Below are positions 6,298-15,057 of a stretch of DNA of 47,272 nt, one piece after another (positions within the stretch are counted from its first letter, which is position 1; each line of letters starts with the position of its first letter). The translations under genes and the position numbers were made by a program. The stretch lies in NCBI GenBank assembly GCA_028711445.1, contig JAQTSD010000008.1, positions 1 to 47,272 on the forward strand. Reading direction: 5' to 3'. The stretch is from Candidatus Peribacteraceae bacterium (GTDB lineage: Bacteria > Patescibacteriota > Gracilibacteria > Peribacterales > Peribacteraceae). The notes under the pieces were generated by a model. It was not told where the DNA came from. It saw only the letters and a program-made list of their open reading frames with translations, and did no database searches.

Positions 6298-7395
6298 ATG
6301 CTCACTCTCGCCGACGGCACCGTCTTCTCCGGAGAATCCTTCGGTGCTGTGATCGATGTTGACGGAGAAGTCGTCTTCAATACGGGGATGGCGGGGTATC
6401 CGGAGAGTCTCACGGACCCAAGCTATCGCGGACAGATCCTCGTCTTCACGTATCCCCTCATCGGCAACTATGGCGTGCCGAGCGCGGAGATGAATGAGTG
6501 GGGATTCTCCAAGAACTTCGAGAGCGAAGCGGTGCACGTGCGCGGTGTGGTCGTCTCACAGGTGAGCGAAGATTTCAGTCACTTCAAGGCGGTGAGCTCG
6601 CTTGGAAACTGGCTGGAGCACCATAAGATTCCGGGCATCACGGGTGTGGATACGCGTGCCCTCACGCAGAAGCTAAGAGAGCACGGGGTGATGCTGGGTC
6701 GGATCCAACAGAGTTCGGAGGGGATGAGAGAACCGGGGGACATCCCCGACCCCAATCTCACGAATCTCGTGGCCGAGGTGAGCTGCAAGGAGGTGATGCG
6801 CTACGAGCCGAAGGAGAAAGCGGATCATCCGCACACCATCATCGCCTACGATTGCGGCATGAAGCGCACGATCATCCGCAGTTTCCTGAAGAGAGGAGTG
6901 ACGGTCGTGCGCGTGCCGTGGGACTTCGACTTGGACAGCTACGATGCGTCGTATGATGCGGTCTTCATCAGTAACGGCCCCGGCGATCCGAAGATGTGCC
7001 AGACGACCATCGTCCAGATCCGGAAAGCCATTGAGCGGAAGATTCCCACGTTCGGGATTTGCCTCGGCAATCAGCTCCTCGCGCTCGCCGTCGGCGGCGA
7101 CACCTTCAAGCTCAAGTATGGCCATCGCAGCGCCAACCAACCGTGTATCGAGCACGATGCCTCAGGCAAGCCGACGCACAAGTGCATCATCACGTCCCAG
7201 AACCACGGCTTCGCCGTGAAGCCGGAGCTTCCCGCTGGCTGGCGCGTGTGGTTCACCAACGCGAACGACGGAACGATCGAAGGCATCCGTCACGAGTCGG
7301 GAAAGTTCTTCTCCGTGCAGTTCCACCCGGAAGCGACCCCCGGGCCGGAGGATGCGAACTATCTGTTCGATGAGTTCTTGGCGAAATTGAAGTGA
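6298..7395 (+). CDS. carA: Carbamoyl-phosphate synthase small (glutaminase) subunit
   Basis: 365 aa. CarA hydrolyses glutamine and passes ammonia to CarB for carbamoyl phosphate, feeding pyrimidine and arginine synthesis in the cytosol. The N-terminal domain begins LTLADGTVFSGESFG. The class I glutamine amidotransferase half has the nucleophile loop FGICLGNQLLALAVGG and the catalytic His-Glu in FHPEATPGP, plus ISNGPGDP. Length is normal for the family. ATG 6298 is chosen because it matches the usual CarA start; the frame is open for 20 more codons with an un-CarA-like hydrophobic extension. No Shine-Dalgarno is seen. CarB is not in the window, so the two subunits are not encoded together here. 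It converges on the reductase gene, with a hairpin between. Confidence 0.95.
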   Translation: MLTLADGTVFSGESFGAVIDVDGEVVFNTGMAGYPESLTDPSYRGQILVFTYPLIGNYGVPSAEMNEWGFSKNFESEAVHVRGVVVSQVSEDFSHFKAVSSLGNWLEHHKIPGITGVDTRALTQKLREHGVMLGRIQQSSEGMREPGDIPDPNLTNLVAEVSCKEVMRYEPKEKADHPHTIIAYDCGMKRTIIRSFLKRGVTVVRVPWDFDLDSYDASYDAVFISNGPGDPKMCQTTIVQIRKAIERKIPTFGICLGNQLLALAVGGDTFKLKYGHRSANQPCIEHDASGKPTHKCIITSQNHGFAVKPELPAGWRVWFTNANDGTIEGIRHESGKFFSVQFHPEATPGPEDANYLFDEFLAKLK

Positions 7396-7428
7396 TTGTT
7401 GAACAACGTCGCTCAAAGAGACGCACGA

Positions 7429-7447
7429 AGGCGGGCTCCGCCCGCCT
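7429..7447. terminator. Hairpin between convergent carA and reductase genes
   Basis: AGGCGGGC/GCCCGCCT stem with a 3-nt loop. It lies 33 nt after the carA stop and 16 nt from the other stop, and probably serves both directions. There is no long T-run. Confidence 0.6.
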
Positions 7448-7463
7448 GGAGCGCAACCGCGCT

Positions 7464-8174
7464 TCATCCATACCCCTCCGTCTTCACCTGCTCTCCCGGA
7501 ATGCCCCACTCCTCGAGGCAGAGCCTCTGGACGTCCTTGACCATGTCAGGGTTGCCGCAGATGGCGACGGAGCGCTCGCGGAAATTCTCGACGCGGTCGA
7601 TGAATGCCTGCACCCAGCCACGGTAGCCGGTCCACTGTGGCGATGGCTGGCTCAAGATGGTGGTATAGGTGAAGTTTCGGTACGTCTTGGCGAGAGACGT
7701 AAATTCCTGACTCCAGAAGATGTCCTCCTCGGTGAACGCACCGAAGATGAGGTCGAAGCGGCGCGTGTCACCTTGTGCGAGAGCGGAGAGGATCTGCGAT
7801 CGGAACGGGGCCACTCCGACACCTGTTGCGACGAAGATGCAGTCGCGCACGGACTCATTTGCCAGGAACGATCCGAGCGGACCTAAGAGCTCCACGGTCG
7901 ATCCTTCGCGCAGCGACTGCTCCACCCACGCACTCGCCCTGCCGCCGGGTTTCAACTTGATGACGAATTTCAGATCGGGCTCCTCCGGAGTGGAGGCGAT
8001 GGAGTAGGCGCGTGGCTGGATGTCCGTGGGGTTACCGACGAGAGGGACGGAAAAAAGGACGAACTGTCCTGGCCGGAAGGTGAAGCCTTCGGGTTTCGAG
8101 AGCGTCACTTCGTAGACCTTCCGTGCGATCACTTTCTTCCCTGTGCATGTGACGGTATAGCGGGGAGTAGACAT
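7464..8174 (-). CDS. FAD/NAD(P)-binding oxidoreductase of the ferredoxin-NADP reductase family
   Basis: 236 aa. The fold is shown by the FAD-binding motif RAYSIAST (near residue 55), the pyridine-nucleotide loop GVGVAPFRS (near 118) and CGNPDMV close to the C-terminus, in the usual order for ferredoxin/flavodoxin-NADP reductases. There is no iron-sulfur or ferredoxin domain, so it is a stand-alone flavin reductase module that would move electrons between NAD(P)H and a small carrier. ATG 8174 is chosen over longer open sequence because it gives the standard beta-barrel start (YTVTCTGKKVIARKVYEVTL). It begins 11 nt after purN and is third in the CofE-like/purN/reductase operon. Its physiological partner cannot be told from the sequence. 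Confidence 0.88.
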   Translation of the reverse strand: MSTPRYTVTCTGKKVIARKVYEVTLSKPEGFTFRPGQFVLFSVPLVGNPTDIQPRAYSIASTPEEPDLKFVIKLKPGGRASAWVEQSLREGSTVELLGPLGSFLANESVRDCIFVATGVGVAPFRSQILSALAQGDTRRFDLIFGAFTEEDIFWSQEFTSLAKTYRNFTYTTILSQPSPQWTGYRGWVQAFIDRVENFRERSVAICGNPDMVKDVQRLCLEEWGIPGEQVKTEGYG

Positions 8175-8185
8175 GGGGAGGGGAC

Positions 8186-8779
8186 TTAGGACTGAGGATT
8201 CGGGGGGAGGATCATCGTCCCCTTCGCGATCATTCCCAACACCTTCGGGTACCACTCTTTCTCGAGCTCTTGCACACGCGTTTTCAAGGTGTCGGGCGTG
8301 TCGGAGGGGAGGACGGGGCAGCGCTTCTGGATGAGGATGGGGCCCGTGTCCACGCCTTCGTCGATCAGGTGGATGGTCATCCCCGATTCCTTCTCCCCCG
8401 CCGCGAGGACGTCTTCATGCGCGTGCGCTCCCGGGAATCTTGGCAGCAGCGACGGATGCACGTTGAGGATACGGTTGCGCCAGCTTTTCACGAACCATGG
8501 GGAGAGCACATACATCCAGCCGATTGCGGCGATGAGCTCGACCTTGCCAAGATTTTGGATGGCGGCGTCGAGGCGCCGGTCATAGCTTTCGCGGTCTTCG
8601 CCTGCGGCGTGCTCAACGATCGAGACGGGGAGATGTGCTTTGCGCGCTTTCTCCACGCACCCGCGATCCTCCCGGTCGGCCACAAGCCCGAGGCAGCCTG
8701 TGAGTGTCCCATCGGTGAGCCGGTCGAGGATGGCTTGGAAGGTGGTGCCGCGCGAGGAGGAGAGGACGACGAAATTCAT
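8186..8779 (-). CDS. purN: Phosphoribosylglycinamide formyltransferase
   Basis: 197 aa, normal for PurN. It transfers a formyl group from 10-formyl-THF to glycinamide ribonucleotide in purine synthesis. Seen: the N-terminal SSRGTTFQAI substrate loop, NVHPSLLPRFPGAHAHEDVL with catalytic Asn and His, and DEGVDTGPIL with the catalytic Asp. The gene starts 9 nt after the CofE-like gene. TAAAAT overlaps the upstream gene's stop codon and stands 6 nt before the ATG, so a secondary leaderless transcript is possible. No other purine genes are in the window. Members of the wider formyltransferase family act on other substrates, so the precise substrate rests on overall similarity. Confidence 0.9.
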   Translation of the reverse strand: MNFVVLSSSRGTTFQAILDRLTDGTLTGCLGLVADREDRGCVEKARKAHLPVSIVEHAAGEDRESYDRRLDAAIQNLGKVELIAAIGWMYVLSPWFVKSWRNRILNVHPSLLPRFPGAHAHEDVLAAGEKESGMTIHLIDEGVDTGPILIQKRCPVLPSDTPDTLKTRVQELEKEWYPKVLGMIAKGTMILPPNPQS

Positions 8780-8788
8780 GCGTGCATT

Positions 8789-9553
8789 TTAGATGATCCC
8801 GCGGAAAAGATCTTCTTCCGGTTCGATGCCCGGCACCCATCCTTCGAAGTTGTTGAAAGACAGTCCGTGGTCGCGGATGATCGCCGCGGGGATCGACTCA
8901 CTCGCATTGCCCATCACCGCATTCGCAGCGGTCGCGAGCTGGTCGGCCCGCGCTTCTTGTGTCATCGAGAGTGTATGTCCGAAGAGGTCTTCCCGTCCGC
9001 GCAGATCTTCGAGCGGATCAAGTCCGCTGATGGCGAGGGCACAGGCGACCACGCCCCACCTGCGCGGGCGGCACTGCGAATCCGTGATGATGACGGCGAC
9101 GTCCGCACCGGTCTTCTCCTTTATATGCCGTCGAATAGATGCGATGGATTCCACGGGATCGTGCGGCCATCCGATGGCTGTCCCCTCTGCCGTATTGGAC
9201 AGATCCAGTCCCGCATTCGCCACGAGGATGGTCCCTGGAGAGAGGCCGTCGGGCCGGAGCTCGGTGAGCATTGCGAGAGGACAGAAACTGAAGACGCGCC
9301 CGTGCATCCGTTCCGTTTCGTCGAGTACCGCCTGTCGAAACTCCGCTGAACGTCCGCAGCGCTTCGCCCATGCAATCGCTTCTTTTGATGGTGTGATCTT
9401 CGTAAGGTCAATCATCGCTCCTTCGGCGGTCGCAATCGCTTTGGACGACACGGCGACAATGTCACCGCTCCGTAGTTTCGCACATGCGATCAGTACATCC
9501 GCGATGGAATCGTCGCGACGGATGAGGGGGGTGGGAATGGGGAGGACTTGCAT
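8789..9553 (-). CDS. CofE-like gamma-glutamyl ligase (F420-0:L-glutamate ligase family)
   Basis: 254 aa. CofE adds glutamates to F420-0 with GTP in archaea and actinobacteria. Family patterns seen in order: LRSGDIVAVSSKAIATAEGA, NAGLDLSNTAEGT, DPVESIASIRRHIKE, VIITDSQCRPRRWG, and LEDLRGREDLFGHTLSMTQEARADQLATAANAVMG. Length matches single-domain CofE. No other F420 genes (cofC, cofD, cofG/H) are in the window. Its neighbours are purN and a flavin reductase, so it may act on another acceptor or use salvaged precursor; this is inference. Leading gene of a three-gene minus-strand operon with 9- and 11-nt gaps. No Shine-Dalgarno; the leader is CTTCCTTTCTC. Confidence 0.85.
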   Translation of the reverse strand: MQVLPIPTPLIRRDDSIADVLIACAKLRSGDIVAVSSKAIATAEGAMIDLTKITPSKEAIAWAKRCGRSAEFRQAVLDETERMHGRVFSFCPLAMLTELRPDGLSPGTILVANAGLDLSNTAEGTAIGWPHDPVESIASIRRHIKEKTGADVAVIITDSQCRPRRWGVVACALAISGLDPLEDLRGREDLFGHTLSMTQEARADQLATAANAVMGNASESIPAAIIRDHGLSFNNFEGWVPGIEPEEDLFRGII

Positions 9554-9567
9554 GAGAAAGGAAGCCT

Positions 9568-9576
9568 ATCGTAACA
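9568..9576 (-). promoter_or_regulatory. Extended -10 promoter of the CofE-like operon
   Basis: On the minus strand TGT followed by TACGAT (9568-9573) stands 14 nt before the ATG at 9553, giving a leader of about 7-8 nt. No good -35 box is visible. Confidence 0.5.
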
Positions 9577-9602
9577 CTGTTCGAGGTTTCCTCTCATGCT
9601 GA

Positions 9603-10124
9603 TCACCACAAAGTCACCGGCAACTCTTTCACGAGGAGGATGTTGCGGTCACTTGCACCGGTGAAGAGATTCACGAGAGTGAGGGGCACCGTGAGAGATA
9701 CCTTCGAGGGGTTGTGAATCATGACCGACTCCGGGAAAGCGGGGAGACCGAACGATACCGAGGCTTGTGCCGGGAGATTCCAGCGGGTCGATCCGAGAGA
9801 AGAAGCATCGGCGATCACTGCTTTCAGCGGGACGCCGCGCACCTCGCGACGGTTCCAGGAAGTGGGGATGGAGAGAGCGATCGTCTCCTGGCCCTGATTG
9901 GTGACGTCGAGCATTCCTACGCCCTTGAGGACGGAAGCGGAAACGGAGAGGGTGAGCGGTTGCGAATGTTCGACGATGATATCGGTGGCAGGTGGGAGAT
10001 CTCGACCGGGAGTCGACACATCCGCTTGCAGGGAACCGAATACGGTCGCTCCGATTGCAGCGGCAACGGCGAGAGCGGCGATGACATGGGTTTGCAGTGA
10101 AAGGCGCGGGGCGCGGATGGGCAT
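9603..10124 (-). CDS. Hypothetical exported or membrane-anchored protein
   Basis: 173 aa. A basic N-terminus is followed by a hydrophobic helix (about 12-31, HVIAALAVAAAIGATVFGSL) and then a beta-rich domain with many alternating hydrophobic residues (SASVLKGVGMLDVTNQGQETIALSIP), resembling an immunoglobulin-like fold in character only. No lipobox. Most likely an outer-face protein with an uncleaved anchor or a Sec signal. The ATG at 10124 is only 6 nt from a TACTAT -10 box, so the mRNA is probably leaderless. It is divergent from the zinc-ribbon gene at 10202, with just 77 bp shared upstream. Family not recognised. Confidence 0.75.
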   Translation of the reverse strand: MPIRAPRLSLQTHVIAALAVAAAIGATVFGSLQADVSTPGRDLPPATDIIVEHSQPLTLSVSASVLKGVGMLDVTNQGQETIALSIPTSWNRREVRGVPLKAVIADASSLGSTRWNLPAQASVSFGLPAFPESVMIHNPSKVSLTVPLTLVNLFTGASDRNILLVKELPVTLW

Positions 10125-10130
10125 ACGTGT

Positions 10131-10194
10131 ATAGTATCTTTTTCTCAGCAGGAACAGGAAATTTTTTGTTGCGGAGTGCAGAACGTGGTATACT
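10131..10194. promoter_or_regulatory. Divergent promoters for two leaderless genes
   Basis: Minus strand: TACTAT (10131-10136), 6 nt before the ATG at 10124. Plus strand: TTGTTG (10166-10171), 17 bp, then extended -10 TGGTATACT with TATACT at 10189-10194, 7 nt before the ATG at 10202. With transcription starting about 7 nt after the -10 box, both mRNAs would begin at or next to the start codon. Confidence 0.65.
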
Positions 10195-10201
10195 ACTGTT
10201 G

Positions 10202-10579
10202 ATGGAGATTGACCCGCATACGCTGCAACAGATTCTCCTGCGCATCTACCAACAAATGCGTTGTCCCCAGTGTGGAAACAGAGTACCAGTTGACTTTTCT
10301 GCCGTGCGTGTCGTCGCGGCCAATGCCATGCTCCTGCAGCTCAAGTGCGAGGCGTGCAGCGCGTTCATCGTGCTTCATGCATCCCTCACCGGCATGGAAA
10401 AGGCAGCGGAAGATCGTCCGGAGTTTCAAACGGCCAATGTCTCTTCCACATTGAACTTGGCGGAGCATGAGGCGCAGATGCTCCATCAGGCGCTTGCGGA
10501 GTCGGGTGGCTCGTTTGAGAAACTCTTCGCCAAATACGGAGTGAAGGAGGATGGCATCAATCACAAGAAGCTTCCGTGA
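10202..10579 (+). CDS. Small zinc-ribbon protein
   Basis: 125 aa. CPQC at residues 21-24 and CEAC at 49-52 make a four-cysteine zinc ribbon; the remainder is helical, with an acidic C-terminal half. No known family name is recognised. ATG 10202 is chosen because it follows the -10 box by 7 nt; an upstream in-frame ATG would lie ahead of the promoter. It is followed after 10 nt by the lipoprotein gene, so the two are probably co-transcribed. Zinc ribbons of this size often act in nucleic-acid or protein contacts, but the role here is unknown. Confidence 0.8.
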   Translation: MEIDPHTLQQILLRIYQQMRCPQCGNRVPVDFSAVRVVAANAMLLQLKCEACSAFIVLHASLTGMEKAAEDRPEFQTANVSSTLNLAEHEAQMLHQALAESGGSFEKLFAKYGVKEDGINHKKLP

Positions 10580-10589
10580 GACGGCGCCT

Positions 10590-10952
10590 ATGCACACTCG
10601 CATTTCACATCGGTTGAATGGCGGTGTTGCGTTTCTCCTCATGTTCATCCTCAGCGCGGTGCTCCTTGTCGGTTGTGTACCGGTAGAACAGCGTCAGGCG
10701 CGCGCGGAAGGATATTGGGCGTCCATGTCGACGACGGTCATGACATCGTGGCGGGATGCAGTCGCACAGATCCGGGCGGTGGTGGATCTTGGCAAGGTTC
10801 TTCTGGGGAATGTCCAGTCGGGCGTGGAGGAAGTGAAGCGTCGCGCGGATGCGGTTCAAGAGGGGGTCGATAAGATTGCGGAAGGGAAGAAACTCCTGGA
10901 AGAGGGGCTAGGGAAAGCGGCGGCACAGTCGTCCGTGTCGTCAGGAGATTGA
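10590..10952 (+). CDS. Putative lipoprotein with a coiled-coil-like C-terminus
   Basis: 120 aa. An N-terminal signal peptide (hydrophobic 13-28) ends in the lipobox LVGC with Cys29, so the mature protein should be lipid-anchored by Lgt and LspA. Residues 40-110 are helical and heptad-like (AVAQIRAVVDLGKVLLGNV; GVEEVKRRADAVQEGVDKIA). The ATG at 10590 sits 10 nt after the zinc-ribbon stop without a Shine-Dalgarno, suggesting translation coupled to the upstream gene. A hairpin follows at 10978-11004. Function unknown. Confidence 0.8.
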   Translation: MHTRISHRLNGGVAFLLMFILSAVLLVGCVPVEQRQARAEGYWASMSTTVMTSWRDAVAQIRAVVDLGKVLLGNVQSGVEEVKRRADAVQEGVDKIAEGKKLLEEGLGKAAAQSSVSSGD

Positions 10953-10977
10953 ACTCATTCCGATTGTATCCCTTCTT

Positions 10978-11004
10978 CTTTCTTTGCCAGGGTGACAAAG
11001 AAAG
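10978..11004 (+). terminator. Possible terminator after the lipoprotein gene
   Basis: CTTTCTTTG/CAAAGAAAG, a 9-bp perfect stem with a 9-nt loop, 26 nt downstream of the stop. A second small hairpin (CTGTTC/GAACAG) follows near 11018. There is no T-run, so termination is uncertain. Confidence 0.5.
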
Positions 11005-11041
11005 CGGTACCCGCTCCTGTTCTAGGAACAGAAAGAATTGC

Positions 11042-11069
11042 TTGCACTCACGGAAAACGTCAGTAAAAT
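11042..11069 (+). promoter_or_regulatory. Promoter of rpoC
   Basis: TTGCAC (11042-11047), 16 bp, TAAAAT (11064-11069). The leader to the rpoC ATG would be about 85 nt. Supports separate transcription of rpoC, in keeping with rpoB being absent upstream. Confidence 0.6.
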
Positions 11070-11160
11070 GCTTTCGAAATCGCCGAAGTCTTTCCGCTGA
11101 TTCAGACGATCAGGGCCGGGAGGGCTGCGGTCTTTCGTACGTGCTTCCCCCCTTTCTCCC

Positions 11161-14100
11161 ATGCCAGCGCCCGCACGCCGCCAGACATCCGCCACGGATT
11201 CCTTCGATGCCGTGGCACTCTCCATCGCCAGTCCCGAGGATATCCTCGCGTGGTCGCGCGGAGAGGTGACCAAACCTGAAACGGTGAACTATCGCACTCA
11301 GCGTGCGGAACCGGACGGGCTCTTCTGTGAACGTATCTTCGGGCCGACGAAGAATTTCCAGTGCTTCTGCGGCAAGTACAAGGGCGTGCGCTACTCCGGC
11401 GTCATTTGCGAGAAATGCGGTGTGGAGGTGACACGCTCGATCGTCCGCCGCGAGCGGATGGGGCACATCAACCTCGCCGTTCCCGTGACGCACATCTGGT
11501 TCCTTCGCAGCTCCCCCTCGCGCATCGGATTGCTCCTTGATCTGCCCATCAAGACGCTCGAGCAGATCGTCTACTTCGCCGCGTACATCGTCATTACCGT
11601 GGACGATTCCATCAAGCAGGAAGCGGAGAAGGAGCTCAATGCGGGGATGGAGACGCGCAGGACTCAGCTCAAGCGCGAGTACGAGGACGCGAGCAAGCAT
11701 CTGCAGGAGAGCAAGGCGACGCGTGCCCAGCTCGATGCGCTCGACAAGGAGTATGCCGATAAGATGGAGAACTTGAAGGCCAACCACCGCGAAGCGCTCG
11801 AGGACTTGCGCCATCTCAAGATCGGATCGGTCTTGAGTGAACTCAAGTTCCGGGAGATGAACATGAAGTTCGGACACGTGTTTCGCGCAGGAACGGGTGC
11901 CGAATCGCTTCGCGAGATCGTGGCCAACATTGATTTGAACCGCATGTTCGACGAGCTGCAGAAGGAGCGCGAGCAGTCGAGCGGCCAGAGGCTCAAGAAG
12001 ATCATGAAGCGCATCAAGCTGGTGAGCTCGCTCAAGAAAGCCGGCATCAAGCCGGAGTGGATGGTTACGACGCGCTTGCAGGTCATCCCGCCGGATCTGC
12101 GTCCAATGGTGCAGCTCGACGGCGGTCGCTTCGCTGCATCGGATTTGAATGATCTCTACCGTCGCGTCATCAATCGTAACAATCGCCTGAAGAAGCTCAT
12201 GAGCATCGGTGCGCCGGAGGTGATCTGCCGCAATGAGAAGCGCATGTTGCAGGAGGCGGTCGATACGCTGCTGAATAACTCCGCTCGCGCAGGCAAGACC
12301 CTCTTCACTGCGGGGGATCGGCGTAAGCTGAGGAGTCTCTCAGACATGCTCAAAGGCAAGCAGGGTCGCTTCCGCCAGAACCTGCTCGGAAAGCGTGTGG
12401 ACTATTCCGGCCGCTCCGTCATCGTCGTCGGACCGCATTTGAAGCTCAACCAGTGCGGCTTGCCGAAGGAGATGGCGATGAAGCTCTTCAAGCCGTTCGT
12501 GATCGGCCGCCTCATTCGCGAGGAGCTCGCGCACAACGTGAAGGGCGCCGAGCGTCTCGTGCAGGATGGCGGCAAGGAGGTGTGGGACATCCTCGAGGAT
12601 GTGATCAAAGACAAGTATGTCCTCTTGAATCGTGCGCCGACGCTCCACCGTCTTGGTATCCAGGCCTTCAAGCCGCGGCTTGTGGAAGGTCTCGCCATCC
12701 AGGTGCACCCGCTTGTTTGCGCCGCATTCAACGCAGACTTCGATGGAGATCAAATGGCTGTGCACGTACCGCTCTCCGAGAAGGCACAGAAGGAGGCGCA
12801 CGAGCTTATGTCTGCTTCGACGAACGTTCTCAAGCCTTCTGCGGGAGAACCGGTCATCAATCCGTCACAGGATATGGTGCTCGGCTGCTACTTCCTCACG
12901 AAGATGCATAACGGCAGAAAGGGGGAGGGGATGATCTTCAGTTCTCCCGAGGAAGCGATCATGGCACATGAACATGAAGTGGTGGATCTGCAGGCCAAGA
13001 TCTCCGTGCGCATTACGGACGCCGAAGGCAACTCGCAGATGCACGAGACGTCCGTTGGACGTCTGTATTTCCGTGAGATCGTGCCACCGGCGATGGGCTT
13101 CTACAACGAAACGCTCAAGAAGGGCTTGCTTTCGCGCATGATTCACCACGCTCTCGACGTCGTGGGGATCGAAGAGACCGTTGCCCTCGCGGATCGTATC
13201 AAGGACATCGGCTTCGCCTACGCGACGAAGTCAGGCTTCTCCATCGGTTCCACCGACATGCTCATTCCGAAAGAGCGCGAAGAGATGATCAAAAACGCCA
13301 ACGAGAGCGTACGCCAAATCAACAACTATTATTGGAAAGGTCTCATCACGGCGGACGAACGCTACAGTCATGCGATTCGCATCTGGTCGCAGACAAAGAA
13401 CGACGTTTCCGCCAAAATGATCGAGGAATTCCTCCGGCACGAAGAGAATCCGATTACGTACGTGATCGACTCCGGCGCCCGTGGCAACTGGGGACAGGTA
13501 ACCCAGCTCACCGGCATGAAAGGGTTGGTCGCCAACCCGTCGGGTCGTACGATCGAGCTGCCAATCCAGTCCAACCTCAAGGGCGGCTTCTCGGTTCTCG
13601 AATACTTCATCGCCACACACGGAGGACGCAAAGGGAAGTCCGACACTGCACTGAAAACCGCGGAAGCTGGCTACCTCACGCGCCGTCTTGTGGATGCCGT
13701 GCAGGACATTCTTATTCGTGAGGAAGATTGTGGCAGCAAGGAGGTGCACATGGTGAGCCGCTCGGAATCCGAGCAGATCGGTGAGAAATTCGAAAGCCGC
13801 ATCTTCGGCCGAACGCTTGCGCAAGATTTGTCCGTCAATGGGAAGGTGGTTGCGAAGCGCGATGACGAGATTGACAACCAGCTCTTGAAACTCATCAACG
13901 ATCATAAGATCGATGCCATTCCGGTCCGTTCCGTCATGACTTGCAAGACTCGCAAGGGCATTTGCGTGAAGTGTTACGGACGCGACCTTGGAGACAACGA
14001 TACGGTCCAGATCGGCACGCCGGTTGGCATCATCGCCGCGCAGTCCATCGGAGAGCCTGGCACGCAGCTCACTATGCGCACCTTCCACATGGGAGGAGTC

Positions 14101-15030
14101 GCCGAAGGCTCGGACATCACACAAGGTCTCACCCGTGTTGAGGAACTCTTCGAAGCACGCTCACCGCGCACCCCCGCCGTCCTCGCGGATATCGCAGGAA
14201 AGGTAAAGGTCACCCACTCGGGCGGTCGCACCTTCGTGAATATCATTGCCATGGAGCGGGGAGAGGACAATTACCGTATTCCTGCGGGATACGTTATCCA
14301 AGTAAAGAAAGGGCAGTCCGTTAAGGAGCGCACTGTGCTCGCCAAATCTTCCATGGACAAATCCACAGTGAAAGCTGCGGTGGCCGGCAAGGTTTCCGAA
14401 GCGGAAAACGGAGTCGTGAAAGTGCATCATGGGGAGATTCAAGAGCGTGATTACGAGTTCGGTCCGCGCGAGTCGCTCTACATCAGAACGGGTGACATGG
14501 TGGACGTTGGGCAACCGCTCAACGTTGGACACTTCAATCTGCAGGAGCTTCTCGAAAAGAAGGGGCCCTACGCCGTTCAGCGTTATATTGTGCACGAGGT
14601 ACAGCATATCTACGCATCACAGGGACAGACGATCAATGACAAACATCTTGAGATCATCGTTCGTAAAATGTTCTCCAAGGTCCGCATTCTTGACGCCGGT
14701 TCGACGCCGCTTGTGCCTGGCGAGACCGTGGATCTCGGTGATGTGATCTACGAGAACGATCACCTCAAGGCCAAACAGAAGCCTGCTACTTTCGAACCGC
14801 TGCTGCTCGGGATCACGCGTGCCGCGCTCGCCACGGACTCGTGGCTTTCCGGCGCATCCTTCCAGGAGACCATTCGAGTGCTTGTGGAAGCTGCGACCAC
14901 GCGCCGCGTCGACACGCTCCAGGGTTTGAAGGAGAATGTGATCATCGGCCGCCTCATTCCCACGGGCGAGGTCTATCGCGCCCGGTTCGTCGGAGGGGTG
15001 GAGGTGAAGGGGGGAGACAAGGAGGAGTGA
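11161..15030 (+). CDS. rpoC: RNA polymerase beta' subunit
   Basis: 1289 aa, full length. Beta' forms half of the polymerase active cleft. The N-terminal zinc site is C68xC70...C83xxC86. The catalytic magnesium loop NADFDGDQMAVH has Asp526, 528 and 530. The bridge-helix/trigger-loop part is represented by IGEPGTQLTMRTFHMGG, and the second zinc site includes CKTRKGICVKC. A helical insert of about 90 residues around 160-250 (charged, coiled-coil-like) lies between the clamp and the rest. The ATG at 11161 has no Shine-Dalgarno and follows a CCCCCCTTTCTCCC tract. Unusually, rpoB is not upstream: the preceding genes are the lipoprotein and zinc-ribbon genes. A terminator follows at 15058. Confidence 0.98.
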   Translation: MPAPARRQTSATDSFDAVALSIASPEDILAWSRGEVTKPETVNYRTQRAEPDGLFCERIFGPTKNFQCFCGKYKGVRYSGVICEKCGVEVTRSIVRRERMGHINLAVPVTHIWFLRSSPSRIGLLLDLPIKTLEQIVYFAAYIVITVDDSIKQEAEKELNAGMETRRTQLKREYEDASKHLQESKATRAQLDALDKEYADKMENLKANHREALEDLRHLKIGSVLSELKFREMNMKFGHVFRAGTGAESLREIVANIDLNRMFDELQKEREQSSGQRLKKIMKRIKLVSSLKKAGIKPEWMVTTRLQVIPPDLRPMVQLDGGRFAASDLNDLYRRVINRNNRLKKLMSIGAPEVICRNEKRMLQEAVDTLLNNSARAGKTLFTAGDRRKLRSLSDMLKGKQGRFRQNLLGKRVDYSGRSVIVVGPHLKLNQCGLPKEMAMKLFKPFVIGRLIREELAHNVKGAERLVQDGGKEVWDILEDVIKDKYVLLNRAPTLHRLGIQAFKPRLVEGLAIQVHPLVCAAFNADFDGDQMAVHVPLSEKAQKEAHELMSASTNVLKPSAGEPVINPSQDMVLGCYFLTKMHNGRKGEGMIFSSPEEAIMAHEHEVVDLQAKISVRITDAEGNSQMHETSVGRLYFREIVPPAMGFYNETLKKGLLSRMIHHALDVVGIEETVALADRIKDIGFAYATKSGFSIGSTDMLIPKEREEMIKNANESVRQINNYYWKGLITADERYSHAIRIWSQTKNDVSAKMIEEFLRHEENPITYVIDSGARGNWGQVTQLTGMKGLVANPSGRTIELPIQSNLKGGFSVLEYFIATHGGRKGKSDTALKTAEAGYLTRRLVDAVQDILIREEDCGSKEVHMVSRSESEQIGEKFESRIFGRTLAQDLSVNGKVVAKRDDEIDNQLLKLINDHKIDAIPVRSVMTCKTRKGICVKCYGRDLGDNDTVQIGTPVGIIAAQSIGEPGTQLTMRTFHMGGVAEGSDITQGLTRVEELFEARSPRTPAVLADIAGKVKVTHSGGRTFVNIIAMERGEDNYRIPAGYVIQVKKGQSVKERTVLAKSSMDKSTVKAAVAGKVSEAENGVVKVHHGEIQERDYEFGPRESLYIRTGDMVDVGQPLNVGHFNLQELLEKKGPYAVQRYIVHEVQHIYASQGQTINDKHLEIIVRKMFSKVRILDAGSTPLVPGETVDLGDVIYENDHLKAKQKPATFEPLLLGITRAALATDSWLSGASFQETIRVLVEAATTRRVDTLQGLKENVIIGRLIPTGEVYRARFVGGVEVKGGDKEE

Positions 15031-15057
15031 GATAAAATCACATGACAAAAGCCCGAG

